From: Clostridia bacterium
GTDB lineage: Bacteria > Bacillota > Clostridia > Peptostreptococcales > Anaerovoracaceae
Length of the DNA: 64,000 nt
Assembly: GCA_902363595.1 (NCBI GenBank)
Contig: CABJAP010000013.1
Coordinates: forward strand, 75,033 to 139,032
Direction: 5' to 3'
Part shown: one piece after another, positions 8,698 through 16,618 of the stretch
Layout: every line of letters starts with the position of its first letter
How positions within the stretch are numbered: the first letter of the stretch is position 1
Notes under the pieces: generated by a model
The model's input: only the letters and a program-made list of their open reading frames with translations
Told to the model about the DNA's origin: nothing
Databases searched by the model: none
Program-made: the position numbers and the translations under genes

Positions 8698-9927
8698 TTA
8701 CTTCTCTATGCACACTTCTCTCCAATTGTACGGGTATCCCGTGTCCATCATTCTCTTCAGGAAGGCATCCGGATCCAACTGATCCGCAAAGATAATGCCT
8801 TTATCAAGAGGCTGCGTTCCAACCATAATGGTCCCGATAGCAAGGGGAAGCGCTACGTATACCAAAGCTGTTCCAAAGAGTTTTTTCAATTCAGGCCCCG
8901 GCGCATTCATCTTTGGACAATTGGCCTTATACGTAACTTTTTTTCCGTCTTTTTCGCCCGATACTTCCACGATCAGTTCGATAAACGCAGTTTCATCGGC
9001 CTTTTTCAGTTCTTCATCCGTAGCGCCGAATATATTGTTTTGTGGCGGCGGCACCATGGCGGCGATCACATCGATAGGTGCTACTTCCTGATCCCCTACT
9101 TTTACTTTCTCCTGGGAGCAAAGTCCCGAAGCGTAAAAAATTGCCGGCTGATACATCAAGTAATATTTGAAATCCAGATTCTTTACACCGGCAAAGGTGG
9201 TCGGCATACTGTAGATTTCTTCGTGGGAATGATGAGTAACAGGGAGGCTTCCAACCGGTTCCGGAAAATCGCACATTTCCATTCCGCCGAAAGGTTCGTA
9301 TCGAACAAACTTCCCGTCTTCCAGGGCATAAGTCGGGCTTGCGCAATCTACCAGGGCCTGCTTTGGCGACCATCCCGGATTCCAGGGACGCAGCACCCAA
9401 TCATAAGCGCCTTCCCCTGGCATAACATTAGCTTTGCCTACGCGCATCTTAATACTGTCCACCTGATCCATTTTGTTGGCAAATTTTCTCGCTAGAACAT
9501 TGGTCATTCCCGGAGCAAACCCGCAGCCGAAGAGTGCGGTCAGACCGGCTTCTTTAAATTCTTTGCAGAGGGTCAGTTCCTCCACACCTTTTCCTTCCAA
9601 AAATTCGTCCCAATAGGGGTCGTCAAAGGCTGTGTTGATATAGTTCGCTTTTGCTTTCAGCGCGCCTTTCATTACATAGGTGACCATCCATGGCATCACC
9701 ATATCTACGACCACATCTACTCCCTCGGCAGCTTTTGCCACATCTTCCGGGTCAGTCGCATTGACGGATCCCGTCTTTACTTTGGGGCTGTTGATTTCTT
9801 TTGCAACAGCGAGCGCAGTTTCTTCTTTTAAGTCTACCAGTCGTATTTCCTCGATCTCACTTTGTCTTGCCAAAATCGATGCGCATGCACCGCCCTGGCC
9901 CCCGGCACCAACAATCAATACTTTCAT
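8698..9927 (-). CDS. Saccharopine-dehydrogenase-like oxidoreductase
   Basis: The protein has 409 residues from ATG 9927 (AGGAGG 7 nt upstream; the longer reading runs through the sigma-54 promoter). The Rossmann fold opens with MKVLIVGAGGQGGACASILA, then VRLVDL-type strand 2. FGCGFAPGMTNVLARKFA is the family's second domain motif. The family includes saccharopine, carboxynorspermidine and related NAD(P)-dependent enzymes that join or split amino acids through a secondary amine. The substrate here is unknown. It is the first gene behind a sigma-54 promoter, and a divergent paralogue exists at 44400-45683. Confidence 0.82.
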   Translation of the reverse strand: MKVLIVGAGGQGGACASILARQSEIEEIRLVDLKEETALAVAKEINSPKVKTGSVNATDPEDVAKAAEGVDVVVDMVMPWMVTYVMKGALKAKANYINTAFDDPYWDEFLEGKGVEELTLCKEFKEAGLTALFGCGFAPGMTNVLARKFANKMDQVDSIKMRVGKANVMPGEGAYDWVLRPWNPGWSPKQALVDCASPTYALEDGKFVRYEPFGGMEMCDFPEPVGSLPVTHHSHEEIYSMPTTFAGVKNLDFKYYLMYQPAIFYASGLCSQEKVKVGDQEVAPIDVIAAMVPPPQNNIFGATDEELKKADETAFIELIVEVSGEKDGKKVTYKANCPKMNAPGPELKKLFGTALVYVALPLAIGTIMVGTQPLDKGIIFADQLDPDAFLKRMMDTGYPYNWREVCIEK

Positions 9928-9980
9928 CTCGTTCCTCCTTGTTCTGTGAAAATGTTTGTATCGCGATGCCTTTATAAATC

Positions 9981-9995
9981 GCAAATCCCGTGCCA
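9981..9995 (-). promoter_or_regulatory. Sigma-54 (-24/-12) promoter
   Basis: On the minus strand the bases read TGGCACGGGATTTGC, matching the sigma-54 consensus TGGCAC-N5-TTGC exactly. It lies 54 nt upstream of the dehydrogenase-like gene and next to a sigma-54 activator gene, so it very probably drives the 9927 to at least 4686 operon. Confidence 0.9.
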
Positions 9996-10090
9996 CAAGT
10001 TAACAAGGCTTAAATTTCAACGTTTTTCCAGTTTATAAATTTTCTTAATCTTCATTTTATTTAATTTTTCTGAAAAATTATCACCTTCTA

Positions 10091-10200
10091 ATTTCCATTT
10101 GGAAACCCATGGTCTAAGTTTCCTGTCCAGCACCCCTTGGTTTCTCCCTTTTTTATGTTTCCAAATAGAAACTATCGATTTCCGTTTGGAAACCGATAGT
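10091..10200. promoter_or_regulatory. Three palindromic upstream activator sites
   Basis: Three copies of RTTTCYRTTTGGAAAC occur: 10091-10106 (core TTTCCA-TT-TGGAAA), 10157-10172 (opposite orientation, GTTTCTATTTGGAAAC) and 10178-10193. The third is embedded in a nearly perfect 30-bp palindrome, 10171-10200. They lie about 100-200 bp upstream of the -24/-12 promoter, the normal place for enhancer sites of an AAA+ activator. Confidence 0.8.
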
Positions 10201-10203
10201 CTG

Positions 10204-11700
10204 TTAAAAAGATATCCCGTATTTTTTAAATTTCTTAGAAATGGTTGATTTGCTGACTTTTAGAAGTTTTGCCATTTCGCTTCCTGTCTCAACCCTCTTC
10301 ATGGTGGATTGCAGAAGGCTTTTTTCAAAGTGTTCTACTTGTTGGGTGAGCGATAGGCTTTCATCTGGCTGAAGCTCTTCATTTACATTGCCGCCCACTT
10401 GCCTGGTGGCCTGTTTTTCTGTAATCTCTTTGCCTTCCATGATGATAATCAGGCGCTCAATCACATTTTTTAATTCACGGACATTCCCTGGCCAGTCATA
10501 GCCGGTGAACACTTCGATTGCTTTTTGCGAAATGCTAATTTCGGTTTTATACTTCCGGTTGTAATTGTCAAGAAACCAGCCGATGAGCTCTGCCACATCC
10601 TCCCTGCGCTCTCTGAGCGGTGGAATTACCAGCGGGATCACATTTAATCGATAGTACAAATCCTCTCTGAATTTCCCGTCCTTCACAGCCTCCTGTAAGT
10701 TTACATTGGTAGCGGCAATAATTCTCACATCGATGGGCACCCGTTTTCTGCCGCCAATACGCATGATCTCTTTCTCCTGGATAACTCGCAACAGATTGGA
10801 TTGCAGGTGCAGCGGCAATTCTCCAATTTCATCCAGGAGCAAAGTACCCTTGTCTGCCACTTCAAAGAGACCTTTTTTCCCGCTTTTCTCAGCTCCGGTA
10901 AAGGTCCCCTTTTCATAGCCGAATAATTCGGATTCGATTAGATTCTCCGGAATGGCCGCGCAGTTAATTTTGACAAAGGGGCCTTCGCTGCGCAGGCTAT
11001 TTTTATAGATCAGATCGGTCAGTTTTTCTTTTCCTGTCCCCGATTCGCCTTGGATCAATATGGTCACATCCTGTTTTGCCACTCTCACAGCTGAATCGAC
11101 CAGGTCTTTCATCTTCTTGCTTTTATAGATCAGCGCGTCTCCGTCCAGATTTCTTTTTCGATAATACTCCAGGCGGGACTCGTATTGTTCGGCTGTTTCC
11201 TCCATTTGTCTGAGTTTTTCTTGCATCTCCTGCAACTGTGAGATATCCCGATCAGTTGCGACAATCCTCACCAAGTCTCCGTTCTCGAAATAGGGAATTG
11301 CTGTGGTCAGCACTTCTTTGCCCTCTACCATCTGGACTTTGCTTATCATTTTTCTCTGTTTGATTACTTCCAGACAGATTGATTCACTCCAGTATCCCTC
11401 TTCAACCATCTCCCTTACGTTCTTTCCGATAATATCGGGAGGGAGCTCCTCCACATATTTTGCCGACGCCTGATTGACCATCAGTGTGTACCCTTGTCCG
11501 TCTGTTATGTAAATGCCATCGTAGATGCAGTCGATAATCGATTGCAGCTCGTTTTTTGAACATTCCATCAAGAGCTCTTTGGGCAGCGCTTTTATCAGTT
11601 CTCCCTCTTCAAAATAAAACTCCGCGTCTGTTTCCTGTTCTACCAGTTTCCTGTTTATGCCGATCAGTTTTTTTCCTGCATGCCGCACGCCTCCTTCCAA
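10204..11700 (-). CDS. Sigma-54-dependent PAS/AAA+ activator
   Basis: The protein has up to 498 residues. A PAS domain (about 47-155; SIIDCIYDGIYITDGQGY) senses an unknown signal. The AAA+ domain (about 188-415) has Walker A GESGTGKE, the sigma-54 contact loop GTFTGA (normally GAFTGA), Walker B TLLLDEIGEL and the arginine finger in PPLRERREDV. The C-terminal Fis/TyrR-type helix-turn-helix is MAKLLKVSKSTISKKFKKYG. It should activate the adjacent -24/-12 promoter. The start is odd: AAGGAGG is followed 8 nt later by ATG 11681 in another frame, and an A7 tract separates that frame from this one; TTG 11700 and GTG 11688 overlap or abut the ribosome site. Confidence 0.88.
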   Translation of the reverse strand: MEGGVRHAGKKLIGINRKLVEQETDAEFYFEEGELIKALPKELLMECSKNELQSIIDCIYDGIYITDGQGYTLMVNQASAKYVEELPPDIIGKNVREMVEEGYWSESICLEVIKQRKMISKVQMVEGKEVLTTAIPYFENGDLVRIVATDRDISQLQEMQEKLRQMEETAEQYESRLEYYRKRNLDGDALIYKSKKMKDLVDSAVRVAKQDVTILIQGESGTGKEKLTDLIYKNSLRSEGPFVKINCAAIPENLIESELFGYEKGTFTGAEKSGKKGLFEVADKGTLLLDEIGELPLHLQSNLLRVIQEKEIMRIGGRKRVPIDVRIIAATNVNLQEAVKDGKFREDLYYRLNVIPLVIPPLRERREDVAELIGWFLDNYNRKYKTEISISQKAIEVFTGYDWPGNVRELKNVIERLIIIMEGKEITEKQATRQVGGNVNEELQPDESLSLTQQVEHFEKSLLQSTMKRVETGSEMAKLLKVSKSTISKKFKKYGISF

Positions 11701-11714
11701 ATAGATTAATCTTT

Positions 11715-11743
11715 ATTGTATAATAGCTCGAAGATTCCGTCAA
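11715..11743 (-). promoter_or_regulatory. Sigma-A type promoter for the PAS/AAA+ activator
   Basis: On the minus strand TTGACG (11738-11743) and TACAAT (11715-11720) are 17 nt apart, just upstream of the activator gene. The activator therefore has its own housekeeping promoter. Confidence 0.65.
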
Positions 11744-11767
11744 TTTGATTAAAATGCCGTCATACAG

Positions 11768-11794
11768 GAAAAAGGCCCCGCTTTACTGCGGGGC
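11768..11794 (-). terminator. Rho-independent terminator
   Basis: On the minus strand GCCCCGC/GCGGGGC forms a 7-bp stem with a T-run after it. It ends the pentapeptide-protein transcript and insulates the activator gene. Confidence 0.7.
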
Positions 11795-11883
11795 TGGTGA
11801 TAATCACATTTTTTCACAAAGTCATGGGTTGGTTTGCAGGGCCTCATCCTGAAAAAATGATCCCCTGGCTTCTGAGAAGCCAA

Positions 11884-12468
11884 TCACTCCACAATAATTC
11901 CAGTTGCGGAAAGCAGGCGAATGGCATCCGGAAAGGTAAACTTCGCTTTTTTCAGCTGATTATTCTCCAGGGAAATCAGATAATCCTGGGCATCGCGAAA
12001 ATCAGCTCCGGTCAGGTTGTTCTGCTGAAAGCTGACATCCTTCAGCCCGGCGCGCCGAAACGAGCTGTCCTTCAAATCGCACTGCTGAAAGGAACTGCCG
12101 ATCAAATCACAATCATCGAACCGGAACTTCTTCATCTTGAATCCCACGAATAAATTGTGTTTCAGGGTACATGCTTCAAAAGCCGAGAAAGGAAGCATAA
12201 TATTATTTTCCTTTTCCACTTCATTCCAGGCCATGCCAATCACCGAGCAGCCTTCAAAACGGTTGTCCGTAGCATCGGTAAATTTAAAATCGTTGTTTAA
12301 AATCGTGCAGCTCTGGAACGTACAGCTTTTGAAGGAACAATGCCGAATCTCCATCTCCAGGAACCTGCACTCCTTAAAGATGCAGTCGGTAAAAATGCAG
12401 TCTTCCACAAGGCCGCCTTCATATTGCAGTTTTTCAAATTCTTCATACTCATACAGCATCCGCTTCAT
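11884..12468 (-). CDS. Pentapeptide-repeat protein
   Basis: This 194-residue protein is built of A(D/N)LxF-type repeats: CIFTDCIFKECRFLEMEIRH, CSFKSCTFQSC, then after a linker (about 78-90) FRFDDCDLIGSSFQQCDLKD and SFRRAGLKDVSFQQNNLTG. Two right-handed beta-helix blocks split by a loop recall Qnr/McbG-type gyrase-protecting proteins, which mimic DNA. Resistance to quinolones cannot be concluded from this; most pentapeptide proteins have unknown roles. It follows the glycosylase gene by only 4 nt, so the two are probably co-transcribed, perhaps in DNA protection or repair. Confidence 0.82.
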   Translation of the reverse strand: MKRMLYEYEEFEKLQYEGGLVEDCIFTDCIFKECRFLEMEIRHCSFKSCTFQSCTILNNDFKFTDATDNRFEGCSVIGMAWNEVEKENNIMLPFSAFEACTLKHNLFVGFKMKKFRFDDCDLIGSSFQQCDLKDSSFRRAGLKDVSFQQNNLTGADFRDAQDYLISLENNQLKKAKFTFPDAIRLLSATGIIVE

Positions 12469-12472
12469 CCCC

Positions 12473-13297
12473 TCACTTTAATGACTGGCATACCGGGCAG
12501 TAATAGACGTTTCCTCCCAGATAGGCCTTTCTTTCAATGGCGCTGCCGCAGACCGGGCAGGGTTCTTTCCAAGTTTTGCTGGAAAGAATCGATTTATAGC
12601 CTCCGGGATTTCCAAATAAATCCTTCTCCGTATTCCTGCCGCCTTTTTCCGCCATCTCCGCCAGAGTTTCCTTTATACTTTCAAAAATCCGCCGCCGCTT
12701 TTCTTCCAAGTCACACAGCTTGCTTTTGGGGTTTACACCTGCACGGAACAAAATATCCTGCAAGACACCGTTTCCCAGACCGGGAATGCGTTGCTCCGTA
12801 GCCAGGAGCCCTTTGATGCTGAGGATCTGTTTGGCCTCATCCCATATTGAGCAGAAATGATAAAAATCAAAAGCTTCCGTCAATGGAGACGGCTTTGATT
12901 TTGCCACTGAATAATACATATCATCATTCTCATCCTCTTTGAATAAATGGATCCCGCCGTACATCTGAACACTGCATGTCAATGCTGTTTTGTCTGTGAA
13001 TTCGATAAACAGCTGATGCTTTTCCGGCTTTTTTTCATCTGCTTGAAAAAATCGCAGATTTGTGCCGTCGTTGAAGGTCAGACACAGATCGCCAATATGA
13101 AGCTGTACGATGCCTGCGAGGGCTTGGGCTTCATGGACTGTCTGGCCCTCCAGCTTGCTGGGATAGTCTTGCGGATCCCCTGTGAAAAAAGCGAATTTGT
13201 GGGGCGACTTTGCCGCATTTACAGTCTCGATGCCTTTTCCGCGGATGGTCTGGTTGAGCTGCTTTGCCAGCGTGCTGCTTTCTGGAATTTCAATCAT
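12473..13297 (-). CDS. Fpg/Nei family DNA glycosylase, Pro2-less type
   Basis: The protein has 274 residues from ATG 13297, with AGGAGG upstream. Order: N-terminal catalytic segment MIEIPES, beta-sandwich, helix-two-turn-helix (GLLATEQRIPGLGNGVLQDI, with the conserved N of GLGN), and a C-terminal zinc finger CPVCG ... YYCPVCQ. The family removes oxidised bases. Canonical enzymes begin M-P-E and use Pro2 as the nucleophile; here position 2 is Ile while Glu3 is kept. Similar MIEIPE-type proteins exist in Firmicutes (from memory), and NEIL3 uses Val2, so activity is possible but may differ. Confidence 0.85.
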   Translation of the reverse strand: MIEIPESSTLAKQLNQTIRGKGIETVNAAKSPHKFAFFTGDPQDYPSKLEGQTVHEAQALAGIVQLHIGDLCLTFNDGTNLRFFQADEKKPEKHQLFIEFTDKTALTCSVQMYGGIHLFKEDENDDMYYSVAKSKPSPLTEAFDFYHFCSIWDEAKQILSIKGLLATEQRIPGLGNGVLQDILFRAGVNPKSKLCDLEEKRRRIFESIKETLAEMAEKGGRNTEKDLFGNPGGYKSILSSKTWKEPCPVCGSAIERKAYLGGNVYYCPVCQSLK

Positions 13298-13617
13298 GTA
13301 TCCGATCCTCCTATATTCGTTGTCACAATTATCACACGTTTGTGCCGGCAGGTCAATATGCACCAGCGATTCGCTGCAAATTCATGCCGGAGCGTATGGC
13401 GGCATTGCACCAAAGCATTTGTCGTAAGCAGACCCAGCGCCGTATTTTGCTCTCCTCCGTGCGAGAACAAGCACAATGTTTACAATCGTAGGGCGAAGAT
13501 GGCCAATCTGAATGAAACCCTATGGATGGAAATTATGGTGTATGGTACAATGTAGATGCATCTATTCCATCTTTGAAACAGACAGAATTGAACTAGGAAA
13601 TGGGAGGAGAAAATATT

Positions 13618-13818
13618 ATGAACAAGAAAACAACCGTGACTTTATACTATTTAGCTTCGGTGTTATTTTACATAGTCGCTATTACTAAGTTTATCAATTC
13701 GGGCTTTTCATCCGGCGTAATTTGGCTGTGCTTAGGTTCTGCTTGCCTTTGCTTTGGAGCAAGTGCCCAGAGTAAGAATAAGAGGTCTGATGATGAAGAT
13801 ACTTCCAATAAGAAGTAA
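13618..13818 (+). CDS. Small two-helix membrane protein
   Basis: The protein has 66 residues from ATG 13618, preceded by GGGAGGAG. Two hydrophobic helices (about 8-25 and 31-50) flank a short loop; the tail is charged (KNKRSDDEDTSNKK). The family is not recognised, but small proteins of this layout are common in Clostridia. A possible -10 TACAAT lies at 13546-13551. An imperfect 12-bp hairpin (13820-13848) directly follows the stop and may be a terminator, though it lacks a strong T-run. It stands alone between the glycosylase and the DUF2089 gene set. Confidence 0.6.
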   Translation: MNKKTTVTLYYLASVLFYIVAITKFINSGFSSGVIWLCLGSACLCFGASAQSKNKRSDDEDTSNKK

Positions 13819-13891
13819 TCGACCAAATGGATAAATTCCATTTGATCGGTGGGATCGCAAATCCAGCCAGTCGGCGGACCGCACAAAACAT

Positions 13892-14506
13892 TTAAAGCCC
13901 CTCCACCTGCAGCTTTTTCAGCTCCGCTTTCCGCCTCCTGGCCCGCACCACCAGGCGTCCGATCACATAAACCGGAATCATGGGAACGACCACCCATAAG
14001 ACACTGGCAACCCAGGAGCTCGTCGTACTTACATAAAGTCCGTCGCCAAGGGGAATCATATCTTTCTCAATTGCATCCCCGGCGGGAAAACCGGTCAGCT
14101 TGCTCCCATCCAGCATCCTGTCGATCGTTTCCTGGTAGATGGCCCTGTCGCTTTCGCTCTCCAGCCTGCCGCTTTTGTCAAAGGATAAATAGACCTCATC
14201 GATCAAGGTTCCCCTTTTGTCGCGAACCTGCAGATCAGAGAAGTCCACTAGTTCTCCCTTTTTATCATAACGAAGGCTGATCGCAAACTGATTGCCGCCG
14301 TCCTCTGCGGTAAGTTTTTTTACGGTATAGGAGCTGGATGCCTCTAACAAGCTTAAATTCAGGCAGATCACAATAGCCGCTGCCGCCGCCATCGGGATCA
14401 AACCCCACCATTTGTTCCTGCGGGTGGAAAGCAGAAGTTCCAGGCCTAAAAGCACAATAATGAAAACAAGAAAGATCAGAAACCATATCATGGCATTACG
14501 CTCCAT
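13892..14506 (-). CDS. Membrane protein with extracytoplasmic domain, third gene of the DUF2089 set
   Basis: The protein has 204 residues from ATG 14506, chosen because AAGGAG lies 7 nt upstream; it overlaps the DUF2089 gene by 11 nt. Two N-terminal helices (about 6-25 and 32-52) are followed by an external domain of about 100 residues and a C-terminal helix (about 165-187) with a basic tail RARRRK. The external domain has LRYDKKGELVDFSDLQVRDKRG and YQETIDRMLDGSKLTG. It resembles the external domain of the 14813-15481 protein, so the two are probably paralogues. Function unknown. Confidence 0.68.
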   Translation of the reverse strand: MERNAMIWFLIFLVFIIVLLGLELLLSTRRNKWWGLIPMAAAAAIVICLNLSLLEASSSYTVKKLTAEDGGNQFAISLRYDKKGELVDFSDLQVRDKRGTLIDEVYLSFDKSGRLESESDRAIYQETIDRMLDGSKLTGFPAGDAIEKDMIPLGDGLYVSTTSSWVASVLWVVVPMIPVYVIGRLVVRARRRKAELKKLQVEGL

Positions 14507-14798
14507 CCTGCCGCTCCTTTCTATACTCATTGATAATCAACTTGGCCGTTTCAAAGTCCAGCTTATCGTTTAAGGCCAGTTTCTTGATGAAATCCACATA
14601 AGGTTCCGGGCCTTTTTCCTCTTCCATCTGAATTTTTTGGATCAGCCGGTCCAGACGCAGCCTGACTGTGGGATATGTGACTTCATATTGGCGGGCCATA
14701 TCCTTCAAAGACCCTGAGGATAAAACAAACCGTTTAATAAACGTAACGTCCTCTTCTTCCAAACCCGCCATCCATTCCGGTACCAGTTCAATGGTCAT
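14496..14798 (-). CDS. DUF2089 family protein (putative DNA-binding)
   Basis: This 100-residue protein matches the DUF2089 core: WMAGLEEEDVTFIKRFVLSSGSLKDMARQYEVTYPTVRLRLDRL, a helix-turn-helix-like layout resembling a sigma-70 region 4 (sequence-level inference). The segment SLKDMARQYEVTYPTVR would be the recognition helix pair. The C-terminal part (DFIKKLALNDKLDFETAKLIINEY) is typical of the family. It is sandwiched between two paralogous membrane proteins, overlapping the downstream one, which suggests a regulator controlled by or controlling membrane sensors. Confidence 0.82.
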   Translation of the reverse strand: MTIELVPEWMAGLEEEDVTFIKRFVLSSGSLKDMARQYEVTYPTVRLRLDRLIQKIQMEEEKGPEPYVDFIKKLALNDKLDFETAKLIINEYRKERQDGA

Positions 14799-14812
14799 AA
14801 TTGATTTCCTCC

Positions 14813-15481
14813 TTATAGATCCTGTATTTTCGTGCTGTCCAGCCCAGAGGCTCTTTTTCGTTTTTCCCTGATCTTACCGGCCAGATAAATGGCAAGCAGG
14901 ACCATTGTGAGAAGGTTATGAATCAGAAAATTCCTTGGAAACAGGCTTTTTTCAAAATACGTAATTTCACTGTCATAGCCTTCTCTGATCTTGTTCAGCT
15001 CATCGATGGCGGCTGATTTGCCGATCATTGTATTGCCCGCCCACTCTGCTTTCAGCGCGTCGTTAACAGCCGTTTCATATTGTAAAGCCTCTTTGCCGCC
15101 GATCATTCGGTGCTGCCGGTCGAATTCCATATCCATATATTTGATGGTCCCGCCTTCCTTGACGGCCAGTTTGCCGAAGCCCTGGATCTGGTCTTGTTCA
15201 TCCTGGACGACCTGGAATTTTCCCACAGCGTCCTCAAAGTTCTCGGGATCCTTATAAATGTAAATTTCACTGCGGGCTGCTGGAGACCTATGTTCGGTTA
15301 CCACACTGAAAAACACACTGCTTCCGGTTCCAAGGACCAGTGCCGCCGCAATTAAAACGACCGCAGTTTTTTTCTTTCTCTTAACCAGCTGGACCTCTGC
15401 CGCAATAGCGGCGATAATCAGGCAAAGGCCGGTGAACACCGATAGGGCTGATATATAGCCAATCCATATAAATGAAGTCAT
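14813..15481 (-). CDS. Membrane protein with extracytoplasmic domain, first gene of the DUF2089 set
   Basis: The protein has 222 residues from ATG 15481 (AAGGAGGG 8 nt upstream). Two N-terminal helices (about 4-28 and 36-60) are followed by an external domain of about 110 residues and a C-terminal helix (about 188-205) with a basic tail REKRKRA. The external domain shows DEQDQIQGFGKLAVKEGG and YETAVNDALKAEWAG, which line up with the downstream membrane protein. This is the promoter-proximal gene; 14 nt separate it from the DUF2089 gene. Family not recognised. Confidence 0.68.
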   Translation of the reverse strand: MTSFIWIGYISALSVFTGLCLIIAAIAAEVQLVKRKKKTAVVLIAAALVLGTGSSVFFSVVTEHRSPAARSEIYIYKDPENFEDAVGKFQVVQDEQDQIQGFGKLAVKEGGTIKYMDMEFDRQHRMIGGKEALQYETAVNDALKAEWAGNTMIGKSAAIDELNKIREGYDSEITYFEKSLFPRNFLIHNLLTMVLLAIYLAGKIREKRKRASGLDSTKIQDL

Positions 15482-15599
15482 ACACACGTCCCTCCTTTAA
15501 TAATTTTAAAATAACATTTAATTTTATTAAAGTCAATATTATATTAATATTTATTTTTCATAAAACCCATTTGACACCTTTTCAGAAAGAGACTACAAT

Positions 15600-15760
15600 A
15601 ATAAAAAAGTTTCCTTTGGAAACGTTATTCGCGCTTCGCGCTCACTTTCACAAGGTAAACTTTTTTGAAATACAGGAAATGCTACGCAATCGATATTTCC
15701 TGTATTATAGCAAAGCTCCGCAGCTAATCTGCGGCAAAATTCAAGATTGGATGTCCTGCC
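15600..15760. promoter_or_regulatory. Hairpin-rich leader before the nitroreductase
   Basis: The region contains a palindrome GTTTCCTTTGGAAAC (15609-15623), a GCGCTTCGCGC-type hairpin, an outer arm AAAAAAGTTT pairing with AAACTTTTTT about 50 nt downstream, a perfect 10-bp pair TACAGGAAAT/ATTTCCTGTA around 15671-15705, and CCGCAG/CTGCGG around 15718-15735. The palindrome resembles the sigma-54 upstream sites but is one base shorter. No known riboswitch motif was recognised. Confidence 0.4.
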
Positions 15761-15816
15761 CAGCCGGAGCTTGTTTTCCTGGCGAAGGGCGGGAGCGAAA
15801 CGGAAAGGAGATGCTT

Positions 15817-16341
15817 ATGATGAAAAATGAGGTATTGCAAAATATCGTAACAAGAAGATCCATTCGTAAATATAAACAAACCCAGATTAAAGAGGAGGAA
15901 CTGGAGACTGTTTTAGAGGCCGGCACTTACGCGCCCTCCGGCAGGGGCATGCAGTGCCCGATTCTGGTAGCCGTACAGGCGCCGGATACCATGGCCAAGA
16001 TCGTAAAGATGAACGCCCAGGTCCTGGGATCCGACAAGAATCCTTACTACGGCGCGCCTACCGTCATTCTTGTCTTTGCGCCGGAAGAGCGCACCACTTA
16101 TATTGAAGATGCCAGCTGTGTGCTGGATACCATGATGCTGGCGGCCCATTCCATCGGGCTGGCTTCCTGCTGGATTCACCGCGAGCGGGAAATGTTCCAA
16201 ACCGAAGAAGGCAAAGATCTGATGAAGCAGTGGGGGATCCCCGAAGGCTTTACGGGAATCGGCTCCCTGGCTCTAGGCTATGCGGACTGCGATCTGCCCC
16301 TGCCCCCGGAGAGAAAATCCGGCCGCATCATCCGTGCTTAG
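15817..16341 (+). CDS. Nitroreductase family flavoprotein
   Basis: The protein has 174 residues from ATG 15817 (AAAGGAG 6 nt upstream; ATG 15811 abuts the ribosome site and ATG 15820 is also possible). The N-terminal IVTRRSIRKYKQTQIKEEELE with VLEAGTYAPSGRGMQCPI is the FMN-binding signature of compact nitroreductases. ASCVLDTMMLAAHSIGLASCWIHR and GYADCDLPLPPERKSGRI complete the fold. Members reduce quinones, nitro compounds or flavins with NAD(P)H; the substrate is not readable. It is a single-gene unit with a 335-nt structured upstream region. Confidence 0.88.
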   Translation: MMKNEVLQNIVTRRSIRKYKQTQIKEEELETVLEAGTYAPSGRGMQCPILVAVQAPDTMAKIVKMNAQVLGSDKNPYYGAPTVILVFAPEERTTYIEDASCVLDTMMLAAHSIGLASCWIHREREMFQTEEGKDLMKQWGIPEGFTGIGSLALGYADCDLPLPPERKSGRIIRA

Positions 16342-16461
16342 TCTTGCAATCAGCTGAAAATACGGCAATCGGCTCGGCAGACCATGCACCGGTGTCAGCA
16401 AGTTCATTATTTACGCAGCACAAATTTTGTAAAGTTTTTTATGGTTTTTCACAAAAACCGC

Positions 16462-16491
16462 TTTACATCTGCGGATGCCCTGTGGTAAAAT
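16462..16491 (+). promoter_or_regulatory. Promoter of the aromatic amino-acid operon
   Basis: TTTACA (16462-16467) and TAAAAT (16486-16491) are 18 nt apart, placing the transcript start about 25 nt before the leader-peptide gene. Confidence 0.7.
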
Positions 16492-16522
16492 GCTTACAGA
16501 TTATCAAGAGAGGATAAAAGCG

Positions 16523-16618
16523 ATGTTAAACAAATTCAACACATTTGCAGCTGAATACTTTTATTTTTACTTTACTTTCTTTTTTAAGGGTAAAGTGAAT
16601 TTTGCTGCAATGGGATAA
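16523..16618 (+). CDS. Phe/Tyr-rich leader peptide of the aro operon
   Basis: This is a 31-codon reading frame starting at ATG 16523 behind a GAGAGG ribosome site. Residues 12-21 read YFYFYFTFFF, nine aromatic residues out of ten; the whole peptide has nine Phe and three Tyr. This is the design of pheL-type leader peptides: when charged tRNA-Phe or tRNA-Tyr is scarce the ribosome stalls here and transcription continues into the biosynthetic genes. The peptide itself has no further role. It lies between the promoter and a strong terminator, upstream of DAHP synthase. Confidence 0.9.
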   Translation: MLNKFNTFAAEYFYFYFTFFFKGKVNFAAMG

